From Piscicola geometra (taxonomy: Eukaryota > Annelida > Clitellata > Hirudinida > Piscicolidae), in assembly GCA_943735955.1 (NCBI GenBank), contig OX030958.1, forward strand, positions 11,440,362 through 11,504,361: DNA of 64,000 nt, written 5' to 3'. The position numbers were made by a program, and so were the translations under genes. Below, in pieces: positions 12,301-23,400 of this stretch. Below the pieces are notes generated by a model. The model saw only the letters and a list, made by a program, of their open reading frames with translations, did not search any database and had not been told where the DNA came from. Positions within the stretch are counted from its first letter, which is position 1. Each line of letters starts with the position of its first letter.

Positions 12301-13878
12301 CCTAATCTTTCAAAATCAATAATGCCTACAAATAATTGTATAAATAAATATAAATAACAGCTTGCATTGACATTTTGTTCTATCTATTTAAATTTTCTTT
12401 TTTTATTATATTCTAGAAAATATTTCAACGAAGGGTTTTCTTTTTTCTTGAAGAACTAAATCAAAGATACCACTGAATGCATTTAACTCTTTTGTGCTGG
12501 GCCAGGCTGGGAATTTGGAGTCAGATCTTGAAAAAATGGTTTCTAGCGCACGTTAAAACATCTTTTTGTAATTTATAAATTTCATTCTAATTAATATATT
12601 TTATTCTTTTTTATAGATAATTTGAATAAATATTTATAATTTTAGAAAAAAACGTAAAATCAATTTTACAATTTAATTTTTTTGAAACGTTTTTTTCAAA
12701 TGTTTTTTTAACTTCAAATTCATTTGAATTGAACATAGAATCAGATTATTATTATTTGTAAAATTTTCATTAAAGTTCGGTTGACACAATTTCTAAAGTT
12801 AACATTTTTATAAAAACTACTTTAAAATTAACTCTACACAAATAACAAATTTAGGTAAATTAAGATAAATAAAAATTTTCCGAATATTACAACATTTAAG
12901 ATCAAAATCAAAAGTTTTTGGTGTAAAAATATTATAATCAATGACGTTTAAAAAAGCTATCTTAAAAAGATGTTTGTCCAATACATGCCCATCAAAACAG
13001 AGATTTAAAGAACATTTATAAAATAATAATAAAAATGCAAAATTCGTTTAAAAAATGAATAAAAATAAAATAATCAAAAAGAATAATTAAACAAATACTT
13101 TGTATGAATTAACCCTGTTGGAACGAATGTACCACTAAGAACGTGAAACAAAAAAATTTAAGAGAGAATCTTGCGCAAAAATGCTTACTGAAAATGTATT
13201 TAATACACAAATATTCTTATATAGCTGTATACAAAAATAATGATTAAAAAAAAGCTCTTTTGAAGTTTGAAAATTAAGTCCAATTTTTATTAAAAAAATT
13301 TTTAAAGTGGTGTTTATGGTTGAGAATTGGCTGCAAAACCGGTAAAGCAATAAATAAAAACATTTAAAGAGAAAAAATTGTTTAAAATACTTTTTCTATA
13401 TAAATTCAGTTTTATCCAACACCAAAATATTCAGTGTAATAATAAATATTTGCTTTTAAATAATCGAACGCAAAATATAATAAAGTAAAATAATGTTTGT
13501 AAAATAGGAAAAAATAAAAAACCCTGCGTGACCTAAAAATTGTTTTCCATTAAGTGGAAGAAAAATTGGTCCAGACTTTTCTCAAAGACGAAAAGGTCTG
13601 TTGCAAAATGTAAATGAGGATAAAAAGTGTTGAAAGGCCTTGTCACAGTGTTTGTATATTGACAATGGCTCATTATTAATTGTGTCAACTCTTGGGCAAA
13701 AAACTTGTTGAATTGTTGAGAGTGAAGAAGGGAAAAAAGATTTTGATTTTGTAGTTGTAAAATACAATGAGGTGGATATGAAGACAAAAAGTATAAAAAT
13801 GACGGCACGAAACTTGATAAAGAGGGTGATGATGATAATGATGATGATGATGATGATGCTGCTGCTGATGATGATGGC

Positions 13879-13921
<43 letters not shown>

Positions 13922-14136
13922 CTAATGACGTAGGACATGCTTTACGTCGAGTTAATTTATTAATATTCCTCCTGGAATTCCACTCCACTAAATCATCTCC
14001 GATCTTCACTACTGCAAAAATGTGGGTATTTAGATTTTTCATGTAGCTACCACAATAATTTATTGTAAAAAATTATTTTTTATACAATAAAAGAATGGAA
14101 CTTGTTCAGCTTAATGTTGGTTCAGCTAAAACTCAC
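12301..14136. other. AT-rich interval with a GAT trinucleotide array; no gene supported
   Basis: Contains a GAT/ATG array at 13825-13923. The Ser-rich and Ile-rich reading frames across that array on the minus strand are repeat shadows. A small GC-richer patch near 12495-12535 could be an exon on either strand, but no phase-consistent partner was found. If the nuclear receptor to the right is intact, its hinge and ligand-binding exons should lie here or further left. I could not recognise them. Confidence 0.4.
13825..13923. repeat. GAT trinucleotide microsatellite
   Basis: Imperfect (GAT)n on the + strand with GCT and GGC interruptions. It explains the overlapping poly-Ser and poly-Ile minus-strand frames. 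Confidence 0.95.
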
Positions 14137-14759
14137 AGTGGTCATCCATTCCAGCCCTCAGACACGCTTCAAACCGGCATTTCTTGCAACGAAAAAAATC
14201 GCATTTATTAGTCCAAGTATCAGTATCCGTATTTTGGCGTATATCTTTGTTAATTTCGTTTTTTGCGTCGTTTTTTATTGCCTTTTGTTCCTCTACGAAT
14301 GAGACACTATTTCTTCCATTTTTCCTGGATTTTTTGGGAAAGAAATTCATTTTGCTTCTGAGACAATCAAATGCACATTGTTTCCGTATTGTTCTTTTGA
14401 AAAACCCCTATTAAAAATATATTTTGTAAGTCAACATTTTTTTGGGGTTAAATTTAGGTTTAATTTATATGAGTTAAAAGCTTAAAAACAATCTTATATT
14501 GCAGTATTGACCCTTAATGAGCGCGAGAAAAAGTATAAAAAAAATATGCGGGACTTTATGCCACCCCATACTCGTACTCCAAAATAAATTGTGCCCCCTC
14601 CCTTTCTCTGAATCTGCCCCTGCTCAATACTAATGTTTAATATTTTACGAAATCATGAATGAACCTTGCAGCCTTCACACGAGATTACGCCATAATGTTT
14701 TCCACTTGCAAAAGAAGCTAAACAAACCTTGCATATCTCATTTCCTTTCTTTCTTGAAA
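14137..14759 (-). CDS. Nuclear receptor DNA-binding domain (two exons, gene partial)
   Basis: Minus-strand exons 14665-14759 and 14137-14407, joined in phase 0. Exon one has a good acceptor (TTTTTTCCAG) and encodes finger 1: CKVC, then FASGKHYGVISCEGCK. Exon two opens with GFFKRTIRKQ and ends in finger 2, CKKCRFEACLRAGM, then donor CACT|GTGAGT. The intron after CEGCK is a known position in many nuclear receptors. The P-box EGCKG is the type that reads AGGTCA half-sites. Oddities: finger 1 has 14 instead of 13 residues between its second and third Cys. Finger 2 carries about 45 extra polar residues after its first Cys, another short insert before CKKC, and no Cys in the usual place before INKDIR. 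The frame stays open throughout, so this looks translated rather than decayed. Ligand-binding and N-terminal exons were not found, so the subfamily is unknown. Confidence 0.85.
14504..14634. mobile_element. Possible short MITE-like insertion in nuclear-receptor intron
   Basis: The intron between the two zinc-finger exons holds a GC-richer 130-bp block bounded by AGTATTGA on the left and its reverse complement TCAATACT on the right. Read on the minus strand, the right side begins AGCAGGGGCAGATTCAGAG, reminiscent of hAT-type ends. The inverted match is only about 8 bp, so the call is weak. Confidence 0.25.
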
Positions 14760-16558
14760 CTGGAAAAAATTGAAATAGCAATTTAGTTAAACTATAATAA
14801 TTCATTTTTTTCATTTAGTTCAAAATCATTTTTTATAGAATTTAACAGAATAAAGGATAACGGCTCATATTGTAGTTTCAAACAAAGCTACATATTTTTT
14901 TTGATTTTCCATAATTTAGCGATTGACTTCTTTCAAACATTTCAGTTCATAAAATTAGGAATCTCTAAGAACTTTCAGAAATTTTATTTTCATCAGAATT
15001 AAACTTGAAAGCTATTGCATTTATCTCGAAGAATTAGTGAATCTTTATTGATAAATTATTCATCTATGAAGTTATGTACTTGAAAATAATCTAACAAATT
15101 CTTAATCAAGAAACATTCTTTTCTTTAAATACAAGTAAGTCCGAGTACATTTTTTTATATAAATATATAAAGAATAGTTGAGTCATTATCATCACAAAAG
15201 TGTTGGTGAAGTGACAGTTTTACCATAGGCTTAGTCACAATAGTGTTTTGCTGACTGACACTTTCGATAAGAACAATGATTCTGATGAAACTATAGATGA
15301 TAGTGAAGAATATAGGAGATGAGATGCTTATCATGTAAATAGTGACAATATAATGAATCATAGTAACAGGATGAAAAGTACAGGAGGTTGGAGGTTTCAT
15401 CCCACTTCCTAGAAATGTTATCAAACTATTAAGAATATTTTAAAAATCACACTAAGAAGTCAAAACTCTTATTTATGTGAAAATAGAATATAATACAAGT
15501 TAAATTTTTTTCTAATTTATATTTTTCGGCAAAGATGATGGTGAGCCCTATAATGACGTACTTGGTTATTACTTTATTCACAAAAAAATAATTATTATTT
15601 ACATTTTTTAAAGAAAAGTTTAAAATAAATATTTAGTTAATAAATTATTAAACACATAGATTTTATAAAATGTTCTAAAAGTTTAAATAAGTATTTGAAT
15701 GAAAAGTCTACCATCTATCGTTCAAAACTAATTTTTGTTTTATGAATTGCTAATTGTCAAAAAATATATTTTAAAATATTAAAGCTGAAATATAAAATTA
15801 TATAGTGTATCATTTTATCGAAATCATGAGATTCATTATTACTCTTTTTTTTAAACTCAGTATCTTAGAAGTAAGCTATTCTTTATAGAGTTTTGAAAAA
15901 CTTAAAAATATCATTTAACAAATATTTAAAAAATATTGTAATAAACAGAGAATTTAAACCATATTTTATTTTCTTAAATTCACCATTGAACCAGATCAAA
16001 CTCAAGATATACTTCAGTAAATCAAGAATAAAAGAATTATTTATTGTCGTTTCAAAAAATTTAAAATTGACAAAGTATTCGTCATCAATCATAAGTTCTG
16101 AGTCTGAGGATGACGTGAGGTTTAGCAGTTATTTTTAGAGTTGCGAAATAGTCGAAAGAAAATTTAAAATTATGTTGAAGTAAAGTTTTTTAAGTACCTT
16201 TATGTATAAATTTATACTAAATATCTTAACTTGAAGATCAATTTATTTTCTATGTGTCTAAAATATGAATTATCAATTTTATTTTTTTTACACACTTTTT
16301 CTTTTTTACATGTTCTTGTTCTTACTTTTCGTTTCCATGTATTAACATTTATTAACCTATATTATTCATCTACACTTTTAAATATTTGCACCCTACTCAT
16401 TTCCAGACACAAACTTACAAGAAGAACTATATATTTCTAATGTAAAAAAACGCAAACCTTTATATAAAAACTTAGCCACCAAGTTTAATTATCATGCATA
16501 AATGCATGAACCAATTAGCCACTTTTTCATACATATTCATACTCTCAGACAATTAAAA

Positions 16559-16620
16559 ACACACACACACGCACAAACCCACACACACATCAATCCACAC
16601 AAACAAAAATCCACCCACAC
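16559..16620. repeat. Imperfect CA microsatellite
   Basis: A run of ACAC units interrupted by GC, AACCC and AATCC. Confidence 0.8.
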
Positions 16621-17084
16621 AGATTTATATATGTAAAGCATGTACACATTGGTCATACGGAATTGTACGACTGTTTATAGAGGGGTTGCTAATTTCCCGT
16701 GAGTGAAAATATTAAATACAATAACAACGATGTGCTGCATTAGTATATAGAAATTTACTTCTAACAACCATTTGAAGAGCATACAAAAGAAGAGGTTTTT
16801 ATTAGTGGCTTCTAATTTAAACATTTAAGATTTAACTTTTTGATTTTAGTGTTGTTCAAATGTTTGGGAATCAAATGATGTTCCTAGCAAAGAATAATCA
16901 CAATTCCTATAAATTAAACAAGCTTTATGACTTTTTTAAAAACCCACAAGAACCCTATTTGCGCAACTATCTGCCTTGAGTTTGTTTTATTTATCTGTAC
17001 AGAGCACGATTTGTGTTTAATTTCCGGAACTTTCGGAAAGATAAATTAGATTTGATAAAATTGGAAAAAAGTCAGTAGGAGCAA

Positions 17085-17215
17085 TGATGGATGAATGAAT
17101 GGTTTTATTGATGGGTGGATAGAAGAGTAGATGGATGGATTAATGAATAGATAGATGGATAACTAGAGGTTGGATGCAAGAAAATAGAGAGATGAATAGA
17201 TTGATGGATATAAAA
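17085..17215. repeat. Imperfect GATG/GATA tetranucleotide repeat
   Basis: Degenerate tandem units such as GGATGGAT, GATAGATG and GATGAATG, diverged enough to look old. Confidence 0.75.
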
Positions 17216-17478
17216 TTGGTAGATTCATAGATATCAGAGTCAATAAGATAAGTTAAAATACAGAATAAAGTATGAAATTTTATCAATTTGATAAGACAAC
17301 AAATCATTTGTATGCTGTTTTATATTCATATTGAAGCCTACAACTTTGCGATCCAATTTAAGAGATTAATTAAAAAAACATAAGTTAATTACTAATTCAT
17401 TGAGTTTTATGCTGCAAGTAAGCTAAAAATGTTAGAAATCCATAAAACAATTCCAACAAAAATTTTCGTGTTAATTAG

Positions 17479-17578
17479 GTCTACACGTGCTGTGGATAGG
17501 AGACGGAGGAGAGTAAACATGGTATTTATGCGTTATGGGAAATACTCTAGAGATGTCCAATTTGCAAATCTTAATTAG
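17479..17578 (+). CDS. Candidate terminal exon of an FMRF/myosuppressin-like neuropeptide precursor
   Basis: An open stretch of 32 codons follows an AG acceptor (TTAATTAG) and ends at TAG 17576-17578. It reads STRAVDRRRRRVNMVFMRYG, then KYSRDVQ and a short tail. A run of five Arg (cleavage site) is followed by VNMVFMRY and then Gly-Lys (amidation and cleavage). The spacing resembles myosuppressin precursors, where one VxHVFLRF-G-K peptide sits next to the C-terminus after dibasic residues. Differences: Tyr replaces Phe, GK is followed by Tyr not Arg, and the acceptor has a weak pyrimidine tract. No signal-peptide exon was found upstream. It may be chance. Confidence 0.28.
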
Positions 17579-17776
17579 AATCTTTACAATTTAATTAAAA
17601 TTCATCTAATTATGTAGTCTTCAGGTGTATTCTTTGGGATTTGTTAAAAGGCTCTAGAAAAATAGACGCCAGAATCGAACTGAGCCATTATAATCATTGT
17701 TTATAGGCTGAAGAAAACTTCATACTCACACATTAATAACAATTATGCGTAATGAGAAGCATCTCATGAATATGCA

Positions 17777-17956
17777 ATGAGTGGTTCTCATGAATTGCTG
17801 ATTTGCGAATCAGCAACGTTAGTAGTTAACTTGCAAATTAAAAGACCACCCTGCAAATGGGATCGTAAGTTGAAGGATGAGGCTGGTTACTTGTTGAGGC
17901 GTTTAGTAATATCTTTCAACCTTTCCTCACCATGCAACATGACCCGTGTTTCTTGA
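17777..17956 (+). CDS. Small open reading frame, 59 aa, unknown
   Basis: ATG at 17777 opens a 59-codon frame ending TGA. Its composition is more protein-like than its AT-rich surroundings, with IKRPPCKWDRKLKDEAGYLL followed by a basic and hydrophobic stretch and two Cys. No signal peptide, domain or splice context supports it. The hairpin TTGCTGATT-TGCG-AATCAGCAA lies inside it at about 17795-17818. It could be a micropeptide, an exon or chance. Confidence 0.2.
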   Translation: MSGSHELLICESATLVVNLQIKRPPCKWDRKLKDEAGYLLRRLVISFNLSSPCNMTRVS

Positions 17957-19141
17957 CGTTATACTTTTCGCTATTTTCACCGTTTATTATTTTGAAAACC
18001 AAACATTAAATTAGCGATATATTTAAAGACTCGTGTTATTCTTCTATTCCAAACTTAGTAATATATTTTTCCAAACCTCTATTTATTATTTCCAAACTAA
18101 TGGCACTATCTTTCTGTTGTATTTAATTGAATATAAAAGATTTTTCATAAATATTTAACGCAGGTAAAAATTAATTCAAAAAATCTAAAACACTATTTTT
18201 AAAAAAATTTAAACAAAAAGCAGAACCTTGATTTGTTTATAGCTGAGCGCTAGTTGAGGTACAAAAAGTACTCTTGACTGAATACATTACAAATATCTCT
18301 ATCGAATTAATTATACAGATGGCTGAAGCACGAAAAATGTCAATTATTCGCTATTTACTACAAACCTTCGGATAGATTTCGTGATTTTGTGAATGGTATG
18401 ACTGAATAATATCACGTGATTACCAATACAAGAAAATATGACTTCTAACTAAAAAATAAATTTTTACTAATAGTTGTATCTTCAAAAAATGTATTGATTT
18501 TTAAACTTTCACGTAAATATCTTTTGTTTTAAACAGCATTAAATTAAATTTTCGGTATAATCTCACTTTTATTCAGTTCAATGCAAGATGATTTACTGGC
18601 ACGCTGAAAAGCTATGAATTCAATATTAATTTCAAAATAAAAATGAAATTAAGTGAAGATATTTTAATATTTATAATTTTTATTTAGTTATTGGAAAAAA
18701 CTAGGTTGGTTATAATACTGGAACAAAACAAACTTCAAAATGTAATGATAGGAATTCTTTAAAACATAACCAGCATGCATGAATTTATTATTACAAAAAA
18801 TAATTTATCATGAATGAAAATAGAAATTCAACTTTTTTTTATGTTACCAAAGTTTTATTTATAAAAATAAAATAACGAAACTGTTTTAAATGTTGTTTAT
18901 TATAGATTTATTTCTTCAAAGTGTAATTATTTTTATGAAACAACGGCAATGGCTTAAAAATGAAAGAATGCCCAAGACAAGCCTATAAAAGGAAGGAAGA
19001 ATACAAGATGTAAATAGCAGGCTCAATGGCTTAAGCATGATTCATGCAATGCTCGAGTACATGTAGAATGCCAAAATAAGCAGCAAAAAAATCTAAATTA
19101 AGAAAAAAACTTTCATAATTTCAACACATATTCTTGCGCAG

Positions 19142-19233
19142 AATGTCAGTGGCCTGATGGAGTCTTAATGCTCACACCGGGATCATTGAGTGTTTTAAGG
19201 CACGTTGCGGATATATACGAGCTAAATCATTGA
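19142..19233 (+). CDS. Candidate terminal exon, unknown product
   Basis: After a fair acceptor (TATTCTTGCGCAG) an open frame reads CQWPDGVLMLTPGSLSVLRH and a few more residues to TGA. The composition is coding-like and GC is above local background. No partner exon or homologue was identified, and the downstream CATCAT-rich reading frame is not part of it. Confidence 0.22.
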
Positions 19234-22200
19234 CAGACTTTGTAAGCCGATATCTGGATTCGAATTTCGATGATTATTTTCTGAATCTGCTTCAAGTTAT
19301 TAATTGTGTTCTTCGTTACCATGATCCACTCTTAGTTCATATTCATTATTTTGGTCATCATCAATTCCATCAAAATCATCATCATCACCATCATAGGATG
19401 ATGATCACAATAAAATTCTAGAAATGTGAGTCGACATTATCTCAGTTAGTTTAGTTTCACATTTGCATATTCAGCATCATCAACGGCATACGTTTCCTAT
19501 CCTTAGAACGAAACGAGTTTTACAATACTTGCCATCACTAATTATAAAGTATCTCGTATTTACAATTTTATTTGTTTATTTTTCTTCCTTCCAAATAACT
19601 TCCTCTTGCCATCATCAATAATAACAATATAATTGTCAGCACCATGATTGGTTTTCTAATTTTCATTTTCTTCATTCTTTTTAAAAATATGTTTGCCAAA
19701 TTCACTCGATGATGCTACCATCAACATTATCGTGCGTTTTATTATTTTAAGAAGTGTTTTTTTTTCTTACTTTTCATTTATTCTGTTCATTTTAAATGTA
19801 TTATTAATAAAAATTATCGGCTTCACTCAATACATATATATTTTCAAGTTAGTTCATGACCATATGTTTAAAAAAAGTTCAACCTTTTTTATATTATTTT
19901 TCAGACTTTTTAAACTGGGAAAACCTAGTTAAACTATTACTATATTTTTGTGGCTTATATTTTTCTACTCACTAATCTATTGCCTATTTCTTTTCCACAT
20001 TCCACACCATCACTTTTGTTCATTTATAAGCTTGTTATTTCGCTACTCGAGTGTTAAATTTTAAAGAACTAAATTCCCAAATTTTAAAATTAATATATCT
20101 GAAATCTCAAATAACAACTTTAATATGATTAACTTAAATAATCAACTTAGTTCAAAGTCTGTCAGTTATAACTAACAATGATAATTTCAAGTCTTATATA
20201 GACATTCCCATTTCAAATTCTTAAAACAGTTATTCTTTAGAATTGCCTGTATTTGTCATTCAATAGTTTCTCTCAAACACTTTTCTTCATGCGCTTAAAA
20301 GACAATATCTTATTTCTCTCATCTATTTCAGCATTTAACATTTTTTCACAATTTATACATCTTTTATATATCTTTTATATATACATTCTAAGAGATCTTT
20401 CAATAATTTACTATTAATTCTTTGACTTAGTGGTACTTCACTCGATTTACCTAGAACCCTGTCTCACATTTAATTATATTTTTTATAGGATTTCACAGTT
20501 TTTTCTATTTATTAAAAATCAAAGAGGAATTGAAATCATGTGAGGTAGAATAAAAATTGAATTATAGAAGTTAAAAATATTGATTTATTGATTAGAAAAT
20601 ATGGGGTTTTAATTTTTTAAAAGATTATTAATCGCTCTCAAGAGGTTCTCATGGCAAATGGATACTGATTTAAACGAATATGTCAATATCAGTGATCAAG
20701 AATAATGATTGAAACCTAAAAGTTAAATTTCTAAATAATTTATCAAAGCAATCATATCGATGTTTTTTGAAAATTAATTGGAAACAGCTTTAAAGCCTTA
20801 TCAATCTCAGCTCCTCCAGGCCGATATCTAGTCTACACAGTCTTCTCTTTGATCTGTCTCTACACGTTTTCACGTTCATTGCATACTCATTCCCATCTAT
20901 GTTTAGAGTTATATCTCGAATTGATGATTATTTCGTTCTTGAAAGTGAAAAATTGGTTTAGTTTTTTTGAATAAAGCCTATTTTGTTTTGTTCAGACTTA
21001 TTACTGTTTATTTTGTAAACTTGAATTTTTGACAGTGTTACTACGAAGATAATACAGATGCTTCTGCTGCAGCTACATCTGAAGCGAATCACCAGCTTAT
21101 AATAGGGCTTCTAAAAACGCTATAAAAATGCTGTATTATAGCATTAAAATGTTTAGTGGTGCAAGACAGTTCTGTTAGACATAGAAACATCTAATCAATG
21201 AATTGAGTTCAAACCCATAAAGGCTCTTGCTTTTCTATTTTTTATTATTTACTATTTTTCACTTAATATATTCACAAACTTATTCTTTTTTTTCATTTAT
21301 TTCTGCACATTATATTTATATCTGTAAATTTTAGGTTCGCGCAGTGTATTTGTTTTTTGCGCATTTTCATTAGTTTGAATATTATATATTTTTTATTAAT
21401 TAAATTTTTGCTTCTTTAACCAACCCATTAACAACTCATTCAATCTGACTATTATATTAGACTTAGACATTTAATGGCTTGTTTTTGTGTTTTTTGATTT
21501 ATTAGTACATCGACCCAAAGCACAAATCTATCCTGCGCCGTGTACTGAAAATGCTTTTGCATTCGTAATTTCGTTTTTTATTAGTAAAAATAAAACAGTT
21601 AATGCGTTTTTCACATAGATAAATTATTTTCTCTGATCAATTTATGGTATTTAAAATGTTTAAAAAAAACAATATTTAAAGTAAAAAATAATAGAAAATC
21701 TGTTTTAGACTTTAAACAAATAAAATAAAATGCAATAATATTCAAATAACCTATCTTTTAATGAATTTTGAAACTAATTACTTGATTTTTGCGTTTTTTA
21801 ATTACTTTTATCTTTAATCATCCATTAATCAACCATGTTATTTCACTCTCATCACCGCCAAATCCATTATTTCCACAACCAATGAAGTCATTATTTGAAA
21901 CACAGGATAATTCTATATATTTGTAACGCATATGTCTGTAATTCAAAAATTTAGATTTAAGACTTTTTTTATTGGATTTTTGGTTTAATGCAAAATGAGA
22001 ACTGTTGGACCAAAAACAAAATTGAATTAGTAAATTATTATTTGTAAAAATTTTCAAAAAGCTTGATGCAGTTGGAAAAAGTTTTAGATTTTCGAAAGGG
22101 CTGTGGACTACAGAGGCCTGCAGCGGATGCATGATGAGATTTAGTTCATCCAGGTTTTTCGTGACAAAAGAATATTCTTTTTGTCGGCTTGTCTTTAATT

Positions 22201-23325
22201 TTAGTAATTCTCATCACTTATTCATTGCAATTAAAGTGTATTAACTTTAAAAAAATGATAACTTAAAATATTTTTTCGAGGTAAGTATCGTAATTCAAGT
22301 TTTTAGAGAACGTGGCAAAATGAAAAAGTTAGTTTAGAACTTGCGTACAAATGTTAAGTGAAGTAAGTGCTTACTTTTGTGAATAAACATGGCTGAAGTT
22401 TATAAATGCTGTAAAAAGATGTTTACACAAGGCTTAACCGACTGCTGGGATTCTGGTATCAGGTCTGTGTTCTAAGAATTCCTACCAACGTCTACAGTTC
22501 TTTAATTTATATACTTTATAGGCATACTCTGCAAGATTTTAAAAATTGTTTACCTACTAAGCAACATCTAAATAAATTTTCTCTAATTGAATATAAAGAA
22601 ATATTCTACTTTATTTAATTATATTGGTTCTTTTAGGAATGTCTCTGACGCTATCCTCATCATTGGTAGCCCCTTTAGTGCGCATAACTCATACGAAGCT
22701 AGTTGAAATACACACCATAGTGTATAATTTTTGATAAATTTAATATCTTATAATAAGAACCTATATACAAAGCAATTTCATAGACGTGTAGAGCGTGTGG
22801 ACGAATATAATCTGCATTAAAGCTACGTTTAAAGGCATGCCAGAGGAATATAAATTGACGCGAGATGCAAGAGCGGAAGAGTGGAAGATCAATTAATGAT
22901 ATGATGAATTAATGATAGGCCTATATCGATTAGAAACAGAAGGAAAATTTCAAATAAATACATAAATAAGAAAAAAAGTGACTATATATCTTTTATTTCA
23001 AATAAATAAGTGTTATTCAACCTGCCAATTAAGTTTACTATAGAAAAATATTCTCTTAATTTCTTAATTAAAATGCATTTAAAAATAACTGCCTGAAAAC
23101 TGAATTTTTATTGAATAGTTTTCGGCAAACATTATTTTTAATAATGAAATCTAAAGAAAAAGCTGGTCAAGAAAAATTCTAAATCAGGTTTGTCAAATAT
23201 TTTTTCTTTTAGAATAGCGAATAATTTCATTGGATTCAATGATCAATATAAATAAAAAAGTATTAAAAAAACCTATTTAAATATAATTATATATAAAATT
23301 TATAATTTATAAAAATATTCATATT

Positions 23326-23400
23326 CTATCAATCAATCAATCAAATAAATTTCTATAGCGCTCTTTCCTCAAATTCAAGAGCGCTCACTATATTTAAAAA
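23326..23400. mobile_element. Possible short interspersed element end
   Basis: (ATCA)n is followed by a block with AAATTTCTATAGCGCTCTTT and then GAGCGCTCAC. The combination of ATCA repeats with a TATAGCGC core is often seen at ends of SINE/LINE-type repeats in invertebrates. Only one copy is visible here, so this rests on resemblance. Confidence 0.3.

Larger units (their letters stand above)
14760..17478. other. AT-rich interval, no gene supported
   Basis: Expected to hold the upstream exons of the minus-strand nuclear receptor, but none could be recognised. Reading frames here are AT-driven. Short CA-rich sequence lies at 16559-16620 and an imperfect GATG/GATA array at 17085-17215. Confidence 0.4.

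Noticed and set aside
13533..14042. Ser-rich 169-aa and Ile-rich 118-aa minus frames, considered as nuclear-receptor downstream exons
   Set aside because: They span the GAT array, and no ligand-binding-domain motif is visible.
22635..22705. Short open stretch after TTCTTTTAG ending at TGA
   Set aside because: Open in two frames and isolated; no support beyond an AG dinucleotide.
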